From NCBI GenBank assembly GCA_964620675.1, contig CAZUJU010000001.1, positions 62,001 to 126,000 on the forward strand: a stretch of 64,000 nucleotides of DNA, written 5' to 3'. The translations under genes were made by a program, and so were the position numbers. Under the pieces are notes generated by a model, which did not search any database, was not told where the DNA came from, and worked only from the letters and a program-made list of their open reading frames with translations. Source of the DNA: CAYSFW01 sp964620675. Its GTDB lineage: Bacteria > Pseudomonadota > Gammaproteobacteria > UWMA-0217. Shown here piece by piece: positions 8,550-17,315 of this stretch (its first letter is position 1; each line of letters begins with the position of its first letter).

Positions 8550-11441
8550 ATGACCGCCCCATCGGAATCCGTTCAAGCCCCGAGCCGCGAGGTCAAGACC
8601 ACGACCTGCTACATGTGCGCCTGCCGTTGCGGCATTCGCGTAACGCTGGAGAACGGGGAGGTACGGTACATCGAAGGGAACCCGGATCATCCGCTAAATC
8701 AGGGCGTGATCTGCGCCAAAGGGGCGTCGGGAATCATGAAGCAGTACTCGCCGGCGCGCCTGACCCTGCCGCTGCGGCGTAGATCTGGCGCCGAACGCGG
8801 CAGCGGTGAGTTCGAGGCGGTCAGCTGGGACGAGGCATTCGGCGTGCTTGCGGAACGTCTCGGCAAGATTCGCTTGACCGACCCGAAACGCTTCGCCCTA
8901 TTTACCGGGCGTGATCAGATGCAGGCGTTGACCGGTTTGTTTGCGCGCCAGTTTGGCACCCCCAACTACGCCGCCCACGGCGGATTTTGTTCGGTGAACA
9001 TGGCAGCCGGGCTGATCTACACCATCGGCGGATCGTTTTGGGAATTCGGCGGTCCGGATCTGGAACGCTCGAAACTGTTCCTGATGTTCGGCACCGCGGA
9101 GGACCATCACTCGAATCCGCTCAAGGTGCAGATTGCCAAGTTCAAACGCCAAGGCGGGCGCTTTATCTCGATCAATCCAGTGCGTACTGGGTATTCGGCC
9201 ATCGCCGATGAGTGGGTCCCGATTAAGCCGGGTACCGACGGCGCGCTGCTGCTGGCATTGATTCATGAAGTCATCAAGCAAGGGCTATACGACCGGGAGT
9301 TTCTGGTGCGTTACACCAACGCGCCCGAACTGGTCAATCTCGATCCGAAAAGCAGCGAGTTCGGCATGTTTCTCCGCTTCGAGATCCCGCCCGAGGAAGG
9401 CTGCTTCGATCCGCAAAACAAGCTGTGGTGGGATCGCGAGTTGAACCGTCCGATCTCGACCCACACCGAAGGCGCCGATCCCTATTTGCTTGGCGAGTTT
9501 CGCTGGGACGACGGCACGCCGGTGAAACCGTCCTTCCAGTTGCTGAAGGAGCGTGTGGAGCAATACACCCCCGAGTGGGCCGCGGGTATCAGTGGCGTAC
9601 CGGCCGAGACGATCCGCCGTCTCGCCCACGAGATGGGCGTTACCGCGCGCGATCAGCAGATCGAGTTGCCGATTGCGTGGACCGACGCCTGGGGCAAGGA
9701 ACACAACTCGGTTGTCGGCAATCCGGTGTCGTTTCACGCCATGCGCGGCCTCGCAGCCCATTCCAACGGGTTTCACACGATTCGGGCGCTTGGGATTCTG
9801 ATGACGTTGCTGGGCACGATCGACCGCCCCGGCGGCTTTCGCCACAAGGCGCCGTTTCCGCGCCCGATTCCGCCGTGCCCGAAGCCGCCGAAAAGTGAGG
9901 CCGACGTCGTTCCCGGCGAGGTATTAAACGGCATGCCCCTCGGTTGGCCGGCCGACCCCGACGACCTCTTCGTCAGCGACGACGGCGAGCCGTTGCGGAT
10001 CGACAAGGCGTTCTCCTGGGAGTATCCGCTCTCGGTGCATGGCCTGATGCATAACGTTATCACCAATGCCTGGCGCGGCGATCCGTACAAGATTGACACG
10101 CTGCTTCTATTCATGGCGAACATGGCCTGGAATTCGTCGATGAACACAGCGCGTGTGCGCGAGATGTTGACCGACAAGGACGAGACGGGCGAGTACAAGA
10201 TTCCGTTCCTGGTCGTATGCGATACGTTTCAGTCGGAGACCGTTGCGTTTGCCGATCTGGTCTTGCCGGATACGACCTACCTCGAACGTTACGACGTGAT
10301 GTCGATGCTCGATCGACCGATCTCCGAGTATGACGGGCCGGTCGACTCGGTGCGCATTCCGGTTGTCCCGCCGAAAGGCGAATGCAAACCCTTTCAGGAG
10401 GTGCTGATCGAACTGGGTTCGCGCCTCAAACTGCCCGCGTTCACGCGCCCCGATGGATCGCGCAAATTTCGCGACTATCGCGATTTCATCATCAACTACG
10501 AAAGTGCACCGGGGTCCGGCATTGGTTTCCTGGCGGGCTGGCGCGGCACCGGCGGCGAAAAATATCTGCGCGGCGAGCCGAATCCGCGGCAATGGGAGAT
10601 GTACGCAAAAAATAACTGCGTGTTCCACTATGAACTTCCGCGCTCGTATCAGTACATGCGCAACTGGAACCAGGGTTACCTGCAATGGGCGCAGGATCAC
10701 GGCATGACCCGCTACGCCGAGCCGATCAACATTCACATCTACTCCGAAGTACTGCAGAAGTTTCGCCTCGCCGCCGAAGGCAAATCAGACGGACGGCAAC
10801 CGCCGGAACGCCTTCGCGAGCGGGTGCGGACCTACTTCGATCCACTACCGTTCTACCATGAGCCGCTGGAATCCCAGCGTATCGATACCCAACAGTATCC
10901 GCTCAGCGCGATCACCCAACGGCCGATGGCGATGTATCACTCGTGGGATTCCCAAAATGCGTGGCTGCGCCAGATCCATACCCATAACTACCTGTATCTC
11001 AATCCGCAGCTCGGCAAGGCGAACGGATTCAAGGACGGCGACTGGGTCTGGATCGAGTCGCCGTGGGGCAAGGTACGCTGCATGTGCAGTTTCAGCGAAG
11101 CGGTCGAGCCCGGCACGGTCTGGACCTGGAATGCGATCGGCAAGGCCTCCGGCGCGTGGGCGTTGCATCCCAAGGCCAACGAATCGCAAAAAGGCTTTTT
11201 GCTCAATCACGTGATCACCGAGGAGCTTCCGGCCGGTGACGAAGGCACCACGATCTCGAACTCCGATCCGGTCACCGGCCAGGCCGGCTGGTACGACGTG
11301 CGGGTGCGGGTTTATAAGGCCGAGCCCGGCGAACCCAAGCAGAGCTGGCCACAGTTTGGCGCGCTAAAGCCGTTTCCTGGGATGGAGAAGCGTCGCGGTA
11401 AATGGCAAGCCTACATCGCCGGTAAATTCGGCAGAAAATAG
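8550..11441 (+). CDS. soeA: Cytoplasmic membrane-associated sulfite dehydrogenase, molybdopterin subunit SoeA
   Basis: A 963-residue molybdopterin oxidoreductase of the DMSO-reductase superfamily. An N-terminal [4Fe-4S] site is formed by C20-x2-C23-x3-C27-x27-C55 (TCYMCACRCG ... GVICAKGASG). The probable Mo ligand is C147 in HGGFCSVNMAAG. The C-terminal molydopterin-dinucleotide domain includes NPQLGKANGFKDGDWVWIESPWG. No twin-arginine signal is present, so the enzyme should stay in the cytoplasm; this separates SoeA from the exported PsrA/PhsA enzymes of similar sequence. SoeABC oxidises sulfite to sulfate in Allochromatium and relatives and feeds electrons to quinone. It is followed by matching soeB and soeC. 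The reverse-acting alternatives (polysulfide or thiosulfate reductase) are less likely. Confidence 0.86.
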   Translation: MTAPSESVQAPSREVKTTTCYMCACRCGIRVTLENGEVRYIEGNPDHPLNQGVICAKGASGIMKQYSPARLTLPLRRRSGAERGSGEFEAVSWDEAFGVLAERLGKIRLTDPKRFALFTGRDQMQALTGLFARQFGTPNYAAHGGFCSVNMAAGLIYTIGGSFWEFGGPDLERSKLFLMFGTAEDHHSNPLKVQIAKFKRQGGRFISINPVRTGYSAIADEWVPIKPGTDGALLLALIHEVIKQGLYDREFLVRYTNAPELVNLDPKSSEFGMFLRFEIPPEEGCFDPQNKLWWDRELNRPISTHTEGADPYLLGEFRWDDGTPVKPSFQLLKERVEQYTPEWAAGISGVPAETIRRLAHEMGVTARDQQIELPIAWTDAWGKEHNSVVGNPVSFHAMRGLAAHSNGFHTIRALGILMTLLGTIDRPGGFRHKAPFPRPIPPCPKPPKSEADVVPGEVLNGMPLGWPADPDDLFVSDDGEPLRIDKAFSWEYPLSVHGLMHNVITNAWRGDPYKIDTLLLFMANMAWNSSMNTARVREMLTDKDETGEYKIPFLVVCDTFQSETVAFADLVLPDTTYLERYDVMSMLDRPISEYDGPVDSVRIPVVPPKGECKPFQEVLIELGSRLKLPAFTRPDGSRKFRDYRDFIINYESAPGSGIGFLAGWRGTGGEKYLRGEPNPRQWEMYAKNNCVFHYELPRSYQYMRNWNQGYLQWAQDHGMTRYAEPINIHIYSEVLQKFRLAAEGKSDGRQPPERLRERVRTYFDPLPFYHEPLESQRIDTQQYPLSAITQRPMAMYHSWDSQNAWLRQIHTHNYLYLNPQLGKANGFKDGDWVWIESPWGKVRCMCSFSEAVEPGTVWTWNAIGKASGAWALHPKANESQKGFLLNHVITEELPAGDEGTTISNSDPVTGQAGWYDVRVRVYKAEPGEPKQSWPQFGALKPFPGMEKRRGKWQAYIAGKFGRK

Positions 11442-11456
11442 AGAGCGCACGAATCC

Positions 11457-12185
11457 ATGACTCAACTGGCTTTAGTGATCGATCTGAATGTTTGCGTCGG
11501 TTGTCACGCCTGCGTAACCAGCTGCAAGGAGTGGAATACCTCCGGCAGCGCCGGACCGCTGACGGATTTCAATCCCTACGCGGCCGACCCGACCGGTACG
11601 TTTTTCAATCGGGTTCAAACCTTCGAGATTGGCGAGTTCCCGCGGACCGAAACGGTGCACTTTCCGAAAAGCTGCCTGCACTGCGAAGAACCCCCGTGCG
11701 TACCGGTATGCCCCACGGGGGCCAGCTATAAGCGCGCCGAGGACGGCATCGTCCTGGTGGATTACGACAAATGCATCGGCTGCAAATATTGTTCGTGGGC
11801 CTGCCCGTATGGAGTCCGCGAACTCGACGAGCAGCAGAAGGTCATGAAGAAATGCACGCTGTGCGTCGACCGGCTCTACGACACCTCCTTGCCAGAGCGC
11901 GAGCGCAAGCCCGCTTGCGTACTCGCCTGCCCGACCAGCGCGCGGCTCTACGGCGACGTGCATGATCCCGATTCGGAGGTTTCGTGCGCAATCCGCGACA
12001 ACGGCGGCTACCAACTGATGCCGGAGTGGGGGACCCATCCCGCTAACCACTATCTGCCGCGACGCAAGACCCAGATCCGCATCCATCCCGACGAACTCGT
12101 GCGGGCAGACAATCCGCTCAAGAAGGAAGATCTGCGCAAATCGAGCGTCAGCGACAAGCCGACGCTGGACGATGTGGCCTGGTAA
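11457..12185 (+). CDS. soeB: Sulfite dehydrogenase iron-sulfur subunit SoeB
   Basis: A 242-residue ferredoxin-like electron-transfer subunit with four Cys clusters for four [4Fe-4S] centres: CVGCHACVTSC at the N terminus, CLHCEEPPCVPVC, CIGCKYCSWAC, and CTLC with a later CVLAC. No export signal is present, matching the cytoplasmic SoeA. It starts 15 bases after the soeA stop with GAGAG in front of the ATG. It would pass electrons from the molybdenum subunit to the membrane subunit SoeC. The DmsB/PsrB family shares this layout; the SoeB assignment rests on the operon partners. Confidence 0.88.
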   Translation: MTQLALVIDLNVCVGCHACVTSCKEWNTSGSAGPLTDFNPYAADPTGTFFNRVQTFEIGEFPRTETVHFPKSCLHCEEPPCVPVCPTGASYKRAEDGIVLVDYDKCIGCKYCSWACPYGVRELDEQQKVMKKCTLCVDRLYDTSLPERERKPACVLACPTSARLYGDVHDPDSEVSCAIRDNGGYQLMPEWGTHPANHYLPRRKTQIRIHPDELVRADNPLKKEDLRKSSVSDKPTLDDVAW

Positions 12186-12206
12186 CGCGTACCCCTCGGA
12201 GAACTC

Positions 12207-13190
12207 ATGCACCCCGCTCTGTCCGTCATTCTGCTCACGACCCTGATCGGCGCCGGTCAGGGGCTGTTTCTCGCTCTGTTTACCGCACAGATCTACGCTT
12301 GGGATGGCCTGCTGCCCACCCAAAGCGGACCGTCCTTCTACGGACCCGGCAGCCTGCTCGCGTTGATACTCTTGATCGCCGGTCTGATCGCATCGTTCTT
12401 CCACCTGGGGCGCCCCGAACGCGCTTGGCGCAGCGCGACGCAGTGGCGGACGTCGTGGCTCTCGCGCGAGGTGATCGTATTGCCGATCGCGATGCTCCTG
12501 ATTCTTGGATTTGGCGCAGCGCACTCTCTGGAGCTTGAGCGGCCCCTGTTCACACTGCCAGGCGGCAAACCGGTCGACCCTACCCTGATCATCGGGGTGC
12601 TGGCCATGCTCGCGGTCCTTGCGCTCTATCTGTGTACCGCGATGATCTATGCCAGTCTGAAATTCTTGCAGGAATGGCACAGCGCACTCACGGTGATCAA
12701 CTATCTGCTACTGGGCGTTGCATCGGGCTTTACCCTGGCCGCCGCCCTCACCGGCGCGACCGGTAACGAGCTTGCCGGCTTCTTCACGGGTTGGGCAATC
12801 GTGCTGACGCTGCTCGCAATGATCGCACGGGTCGCCACACTGATTCGAAATCGCGGCCTGCGTTGCAAGTCCACCCTGCGCACCGCAATCGGCGTGCGCC
12901 ATCCGCGGATTCAACAAAAGTCGCAGGGCTTTATGAGCGGCTCATTCAACACCCGGGAGTTCTTTCACGGCAAGCGTCCGGCGTTTCTCAAGGGTATCAA
13001 GTGGACGTTCCTCGTTATGGCCTTTGTTCTGCCGGTCGCGTTGCTGATCGCCGCCTACCTCGGTGTCGCCCTACAATACCTGCCACTGCTCGCGTTTGCG
13101 GTTCAGTACCTCGGCCTGCTCGCTGAGCGTTGGTACTTTTTCGCGGAAGCCAATCATCCGCAGAATCTGTATTACCAGGCGATCGCCTGA
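12207..13190 (+). CDS. soeC: Sulfite dehydrogenase membrane anchor SoeC (DmsC family)
   Basis: A 327-residue integral membrane protein with about eight hydrophobic helices and the DmsC-family signature FFHLGRPERAWR followed by SWLSREV. DmsC-type subunits bind quinone and anchor the catalytic pair on the cytoplasmic face, so this subunit would hand electrons from sulfite oxidation to the quinone pool. GGAGA lies just before the ATG, 21 bases downstream of soeB. It closes the soeABC operon; the next gene is 222 bases away and functionally unrelated. Confidence 0.88.
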   Translation: MHPALSVILLTTLIGAGQGLFLALFTAQIYAWDGLLPTQSGPSFYGPGSLLALILLIAGLIASFFHLGRPERAWRSATQWRTSWLSREVIVLPIAMLLILGFGAAHSLELERPLFTLPGGKPVDPTLIIGVLAMLAVLALYLCTAMIYASLKFLQEWHSALTVINYLLLGVASGFTLAAALTGATGNELAGFFTGWAIVLTLLAMIARVATLIRNRGLRCKSTLRTAIGVRHPRIQQKSQGFMSGSFNTREFFHGKRPAFLKGIKWTFLVMAFVLPVALLIAAYLGVALQYLPLLAFAVQYLGLLAERWYFFAEANHPQNLYYQAIA

Positions 13191-13412
13191 TCCCCCTTGC
13201 GGTCACTCGGCGGCGGGCTGCGGCCCTGATCGCTGCAGGCAATGGTCGCGCGGATTCGTCGACATCCCGACCGCTGTCATCAGCGCAGCCTCGCGCCGCG
13301 CCGTGTCCGAGAATATGATTGAGTTCACAGCGACCGAGTCGCAAGCCGGCTATGCTTCTGGTTCGAACCCGCGAGCAGGCTGCTCAAACCGGAAAACAAC
13401 CAATAATTCTTC

Positions 13413-14624
13413 ATGCGAACGACTTATCTCAAGCACCTCCTCCCAATCATTGTCGCAGTCCTCGTGGTCGGTCTGTTCGCGCCCCAACCGCTGGTCGCGG
13501 CACCGGCATCGCCACTGGACAGTGTCAGTGGACTGAAGCGTTCGAGCCTGCTCGTGCTCGATCAACACGGCAATGAAAAATTCTCCGTACGCCCGGATGA
13601 ATTCATGGTGCCGGCGTCAACGCTGAAGATCATGACGGCGCTGCTCGCACTTGAGCACTGGGGTCGCGACTTTCGCTTTCATACTGATTTTTATATCGAC
13701 AAGAAAAAGTTTCTTTGGATCAAGGGATATGGAGATCCGTACCTCATCTCGGAAGAGATTACCCGCATTGCTGCGCGCTTGAAAAAGGCAGGTGTCAAAC
13801 GCGTTTCCGGTATCGGCGTCGATGGTTCTTTTTTCGCGAAATCCATCTCGATCGATGGCCGCGACCGTAGCCTCAGTCCCTATGACGCGCCCGTCGGAGC
13901 AGTGTCGGCCAATTTCAATACAGTCTTTTTCATCAATGATCCGGTTAACGGGGTGTCTTCGGCTGAACCGCAAACGCCGCTCACACCGGTGGTCCACGAG
14001 TTGGTGCAGGAATATTCCGACTTCGGTGAACAACGCTTGAATCTGGGTGATCCGAACCGAGTGCCACGCTACTTCGCCGAGCTATTGCGGGCCAAACTGG
14101 GCGCCATCGGGGTCACCGTCGGGGAGCCGATCAAGCTCGGCGCCGTTCCCAAGGGCAGCAAGCGCGTTTATCGCCACTTCAACCGTCATACGCTGCAGGA
14201 AATCGTCCGCGGCATGCTCAAGGCATCGAATAATTTTATCGCCAATCAACTGTTTCTGATGCTTGGCGCGCAGACTTATGGCGCACCCGCCAACCTTGAT
14301 AAATCGCAACGCTATGCCGCGGAGCGGATCCGCGCGATTTTCGACTGGGAAGAGTTCGATATGGTTGAAGGCTCGGGCCTGTCGCGCCGCAACCGATTCA
14401 CCGCCCGCCAACTCGTGACGCTGCTGCAATACTTCAAACCGTACCGCGACCTGATGCCGTCGAATCAACGCTCGATCCTCGCCAAAACCGGCACCCTCAC
14501 TAACGTCAGTTGCTATGCGGGTTACGTCGAGTCGGGTAAGGACTGGGCACCCTTCGCGTTGCTGATCAATCAGCCAGTCGAACGCGGATTGCGCTATCGT
14601 CTCGCACGCTATTTGGTCGACTAG
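13413..14624 (+). CDS. dacB: D-alanyl-D-alanine carboxypeptidase/endopeptidase, PBP4 type (family S13)
   Basis: A 403-residue periplasmic penicillin-binding protein that trims peptidoglycan stem peptides or cross-links. A signal peptide (residues 1-30, ending LVAA) is followed by the acyl-enzyme motif S69-T-L-K72 in VPASTLKIMTALLAL, the second motif SNN in KASNNFIANQLFL, and the KTG motif in SILAKTGTLTNVSCYAGYV. All three catalytic motifs are intact. It is somewhat shorter than E. coli DacB (477), implying smaller inserted domains. It stands alone between soeC and the btuB leader, with intergenic gaps of 222 and about 95 bases; nothing ties it to either neighbour. Confidence 0.88.
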   Translation: MRTTYLKHLLPIIVAVLVVGLFAPQPLVAAPASPLDSVSGLKRSSLLVLDQHGNEKFSVRPDEFMVPASTLKIMTALLALEHWGRDFRFHTDFYIDKKKFLWIKGYGDPYLISEEITRIAARLKKAGVKRVSGIGVDGSFFAKSISIDGRDRSLSPYDAPVGAVSANFNTVFFINDPVNGVSSAEPQTPLTPVVHELVQEYSDFGEQRLNLGDPNRVPRYFAELLRAKLGAIGVTVGEPIKLGAVPKGSKRVYRHFNRHTLQEIVRGMLKASNNFIANQLFLMLGAQTYGAPANLDKSQRYAAERIRAIFDWEEFDMVEGSGLSRRNRFTARQLVTLLQYFKPYRDLMPSNQRSILAKTGTLTNVSCYAGYVESGKDWAPFALLINQPVERGLRYRLARYLVD

Positions 14625-14719
14625 TCCGCATGGCACTTCGCCGCATCTCGAGACTCGCGATTCTCGACCCAACCAAGCGCCGGCGACTCATCTCGAGCGC
14701 GTGTTCTTGATCGCAGCGA

Positions 14720-14749
14720 TTGACCTCTCCTCAACAATCCCGCTACTCT
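14720..14749 (+). promoter_or_regulatory. Predicted sigma-70 promoter for the riboswitch-btuB transcript
   Basis: TTGACC (14720-14725) and TACTCT (14744-14749) are separated by 18 bases. The expected transcription start near 14756 falls directly before the first conserved riboswitch helix, which supports the call. The -10 element is a weak match. Confidence 0.45.
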
Positions 14750-14756
14750 CCCCAGC

Positions 14757-14965
14757 GCTTGTAGGTGCCGTTCCGGGTTTGCCCGGTTAACGGTTAAACG
14801 GGAAGCCGGTGCGCAAATCAATTGTTATCCCGGCACTGCCCCCGCAACGGTAAGCGAGTTCAACTTCGGCACGATGCCACTGTGTCCCCCTTTCTGGACA
14901 TGGGAAGGCGCCGAAGCGAGCCATTCACGGCTCACTCGCGAGTCCGGAGACCGGCCTGCAGCAGG
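14757..14965 (+). ncRNA. Cobalamin riboswitch
   Basis: An RNA leader with the landmarks of the adenosylcobalamin aptamer in the right order: AGGTGCCG near 14763, GTTAAACGGGAAGCCGGTG at 14792-14811, CACTGCCCCCGCAACGGTAA (14834-14853), the GCCACTG B12-box element (14875-14881) followed by GGGAAGGC, and GAGTCCGGAGACCGGCCTGC (14939-14958). It sits directly before a btuB-like outer-membrane receptor gene and is followed by an intrinsic terminator, so ligand binding should switch off btuB expression when vitamin B12 is plentiful. The aptamer is seen in sequence; the OFF-switch direction is inferred from family behaviour. Confidence 0.94.
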
Positions 14966-14967
14966 CT

Positions 14968-14991
14968 GCCGTCCATGACTGACGGTTTTTT
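14968..14991 (+). terminator. Intrinsic terminator of the cobalamin riboswitch expression platform
   Basis: CCGTC (14969-14973) pairs with GACGG (14981-14985) around a seven-base loop and is followed directly by six T residues (14986-14991). It lies between the aptamer and the btuB Shine-Dalgarno site, the position expected for transcription attenuation. Confidence 0.7.
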
Positions 14992-15035
14992 CATCCAGGT
15001 TGTGCGGTGGGCACAACGCTCAGGAGTAACACTTT

Positions 15036-16877
15036 ATGTTCACTAGCTTTATGAGCCGACCCCGGCTCACTGCGATCTCTTGCGCAACCGCGCTGGCCGT
15101 TTCTTTTCCGATAATCGCCGCCGAAACCACCACGCTCACCCCAGTCCAAGTGACCGCGAATCGCCATGCTCAGTCGAGCGATGAAATTCTCGCGCCAGTT
15201 TTGGTCCTGACACGAGACGATATCGAGCGCTCAACGGCACTCGATGTGCCCGGACTACTCCGCGGTCAACCGGGGCTGCACGTGGCGACGAGCGGCGGCT
15301 TGGGCAAGCAAACCTCGGTGTTCATGCGCGGCGCGAACTCCAACCATGTTCTGATCCTGGTCGACGGTGTCCGCTACGGATCGGCCACGGCAGGCGCGGT
15401 TTCCTGGGAGCACCTCCCGCTCGCGCTGATCGAACGTATCGAAATTGTGCGTGGCCCGCGTTCGAGTGTTTACGGATCCGAGGCAATCGCCGGCGTCATT
15501 CAAATCTTCACCCGGGCCAGCGTTACCGAGCCCGGGCTCGACGCGGCCATTGAGGTAGGCTCCAACGACACCCGCCAGCTCACTGCAGGCATCACGCAGC
15601 GCCATGGGGATTCGAGCTATTCGGTACGCGCATCGACACTGCGCAGCGCCGGTATCGATGCCTACGAGGGGGTAGAGCCCGATCGAGATGGTTACCGCAA
15701 TGATGCGTTCAACGCCGGGTTCCAGTTCGCGCCGACGACACGGAGCACGGTCGGCGCAACCCTGTTGCATGCCAAAGGACGCACTGAATTTGACGATACC
15801 TTCGGTTCAAGCGCGAACTCCGAGACGCGCTTCGTGGAACAATCGGCGCAAATGACATGGGATCTCGCCGCCACCCGGCAGTGGTCATTTCAAGCGCGGA
15901 TCGGGGGTAGCCGCGATGAACTCGACTCCGAAGCAAACGGAGCCGACACCTATAAGAGCCATAGTGACGTCAACGAGTTCGGGGCTCACGCGCGATATCG
16001 CGGTAGGAACGGCTTGGAGGTATTGGCGGGCGCCGATTTGCGGCACGACCGTGTCGAATATCGCGACGCTTTCGGCGGCGATTCCGAAACGTTCGCGCGC
16101 CGCTCGCGAGATAACGGTGGCGTTTTTCTGACCGGCGGATCCCCCTTTGCCAGCGGTGGCTTGGCACAGGCCAGTCTGCGCTTCGACGACAATGACGCCT
16201 ACGGCGAACATACCAGCGGTAACCTTGAGCTGGGTTGGGAGCTGCGGCCAGCAACCCGGGTCGCGGTTCGTTTTGGCCAAGCGTTCAAGGCACCAACCTT
16301 TCTCGACCTGTACTATCCCGGCTTCAGCAATCCCGACCTCAAACCGGAACAATCCCGAACCGTCGAATTAGGACTCAAGCATCGCACCGGCGGGATCAAC
16401 TTGGAGACGCAAATCTATCGCTCGCGAATCAGCGAGCTGATTCAGCGCGCACAAAATATCGGCGAGGCCGAGATCAACGGCTTTGAATTGGTGTTGGATA
16501 AGACCTGGGGCGACTGGTTGACGGGTCTGCGCTTCAGCCATACCCGAACCGAGGATCTCGACCGCGGCGAACGTCTGATTCGAAGGCCGGTAAACGTCCT
16601 GCGCCTGGAGGCGAGTCGGAGCTGGAACGCATGGCAATTCGACGCCGACGCGACTTACACCGGCGCCAGCAAAGATCGTGACTTCAGCGCATTTCCGGCG
16701 AGAACGGTCACGCTTTCAGATTTCGTGCTCGTCAACCTGCAGCTTCGAAGGGACTTCGGCGATCGCATCAGAGGCTTTGTCAAGCTCGCAAACCTGATGG
16801 ATGAGGACTACCAGACGATCTTTGGGTATCGCAACGACGGCCGCTCCGTGAGTGTGGGTGCGGCACTGCGGTACTGA
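15036..16877 (+). CDS. btuB: TonB-dependent vitamin B12 receptor BtuB
   Basis: A 613-residue outer-membrane receptor that imports cobalamin or cobinamide with TonB-ExbBD energy. It has a signal peptide (1 to about 29), a TonB-box region with TPVQVTANR near residues 36-44, a plug domain containing SVFMRGANSNHVLILVDGV and VRGPRSSVYGSEAIAGVIQI, and a 22-strand beta-barrel ending in an aromatic residue (AALRY). The start has AGGAG 11 bases upstream. Control by the preceding cobalamin riboswitch makes the substrate assignment strong compared with other TonB receptors. A convergent transcription unit and a strong hairpin follow it. Confidence 0.93.
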   Translation: MFTSFMSRPRLTAISCATALAVSFPIIAAETTTLTPVQVTANRHAQSSDEILAPVLVLTRDDIERSTALDVPGLLRGQPGLHVATSGGLGKQTSVFMRGANSNHVLILVDGVRYGSATAGAVSWEHLPLALIERIEIVRGPRSSVYGSEAIAGVIQIFTRASVTEPGLDAAIEVGSNDTRQLTAGITQRHGDSSYSVRASTLRSAGIDAYEGVEPDRDGYRNDAFNAGFQFAPTTRSTVGATLLHAKGRTEFDDTFGSSANSETRFVEQSAQMTWDLAATRQWSFQARIGGSRDELDSEANGADTYKSHSDVNEFGAHARYRGRNGLEVLAGADLRHDRVEYRDAFGGDSETFARRSRDNGGVFLTGGSPFASGGLAQASLRFDDNDAYGEHTSGNLELGWELRPATRVAVRFGQAFKAPTFLDLYYPGFSNPDLKPEQSRTVELGLKHRTGGINLETQIYRSRISELIQRAQNIGEAEINGFELVLDKTWGDWLTGLRFSHTRTEDLDRGERLIRRPVNVLRLEASRSWNAWQFDADATYTGASKDRDFSAFPARTVTLSDFVLVNLQLRRDFGDRIRGFVKLANLMDEDYQTIFGYRNDGRSVSVGAALRY

Positions 16878-16923
16878 ACGACAACGACTCGGCAACCGCT
16901 TGTCGCGCAGCGACGGCTAACTG

Positions 16924-16955
16924 GTGCGATGGCTGACCCGCGTCAGCCATCGCAC
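16924..16955. terminator. Strong 14-bp hairpin between convergent genes
   Basis: GTGCGATGGCTGAC (16924-16937) and its perfect complement (16942-16955) surround the four-base loop CCGC. It lies between btuB (plus) and the 91-residue gene (minus), where a bidirectional terminator would be expected. No immediate T-run follows in either direction (TCTTTT comes about 13 bases later on the plus strand), so it could act with Rho or as an mRNA end stabiliser. Confidence 0.6.
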
Positions 16956-17001
16956 TGCGGACAGGCGTCTTTTCGCTGCGGTTCGCAGCCGCGTCCGACG
17001 T

Positions 17002-17277
17002 CTACCAGTCTTCATTTCCGAATAGATTCGAGCCGAGTACGTCGCGGAAATCCGTGATTTCAACGGTGGGTTCGAATAGCTCTTCGACCGAGACGATGCC
17101 GAGCTCTTGGGTCAAGCTTGAACGATCAAGGGCAATCTTGCTCCGGACGATACGGGTATCTACCGCTTCGGTTTCGTCACGCCCGGGCGTCGCGTCTTCG
17201 AACGATTCGACGTCGTTGTCCCAAGCCTTGAGCTGTTTGTAGACGTCCCATTGTGACGGTTTGCGGATCTCGTTCAT
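17002..17277 (-). CDS. Small acidic protein of unknown function
   Basis: I do not recognise this 91-residue protein. It begins MNEIRKPSQWDVYKQLKAWD, is rich in Asp and Glu, has no cysteine, no signal peptide and no membrane segment, and ends in LGSNLFGNEDW. The start at 17277 is well supported by AAGGAGGT nine bases upstream, one of the strongest ribosome-binding sites in the window; a longer frame to 17469 has nothing comparable and would run into the next gene. It lies 38 bases downstream of the EEP-family gene and is probably cotranscribed with it. A soluble partner or regulator of that enzyme is possible but unsupported. Confidence 0.7.
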   Translation of the reverse strand: MNEIRKPSQWDVYKQLKAWDNDVESFEDATPGRDETEAVDTRIVRSKIALDRSSLTQELGIVSVEELFEPTVEITDFRDVLGSNLFGNEDW

Positions 17278-17315
17278 AAGGGCCTTACCTCCTTGTCTGG
17301 TTTTGTTTTCAATCG

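Noticed and set aside
11472..12680. A 402-codon open frame on the minus strand opposite soeB/soeC
   Set aside because: It is a codon-bias shadow of two strongly supported genes and has no domain or ribosome-binding site.
13365..13390. GGTTCGAACCC resembling a tRNA T-loop before dacB
   Set aside because: No flanking acceptor or anticodon stem can be formed; the T-arm stem does not pair.
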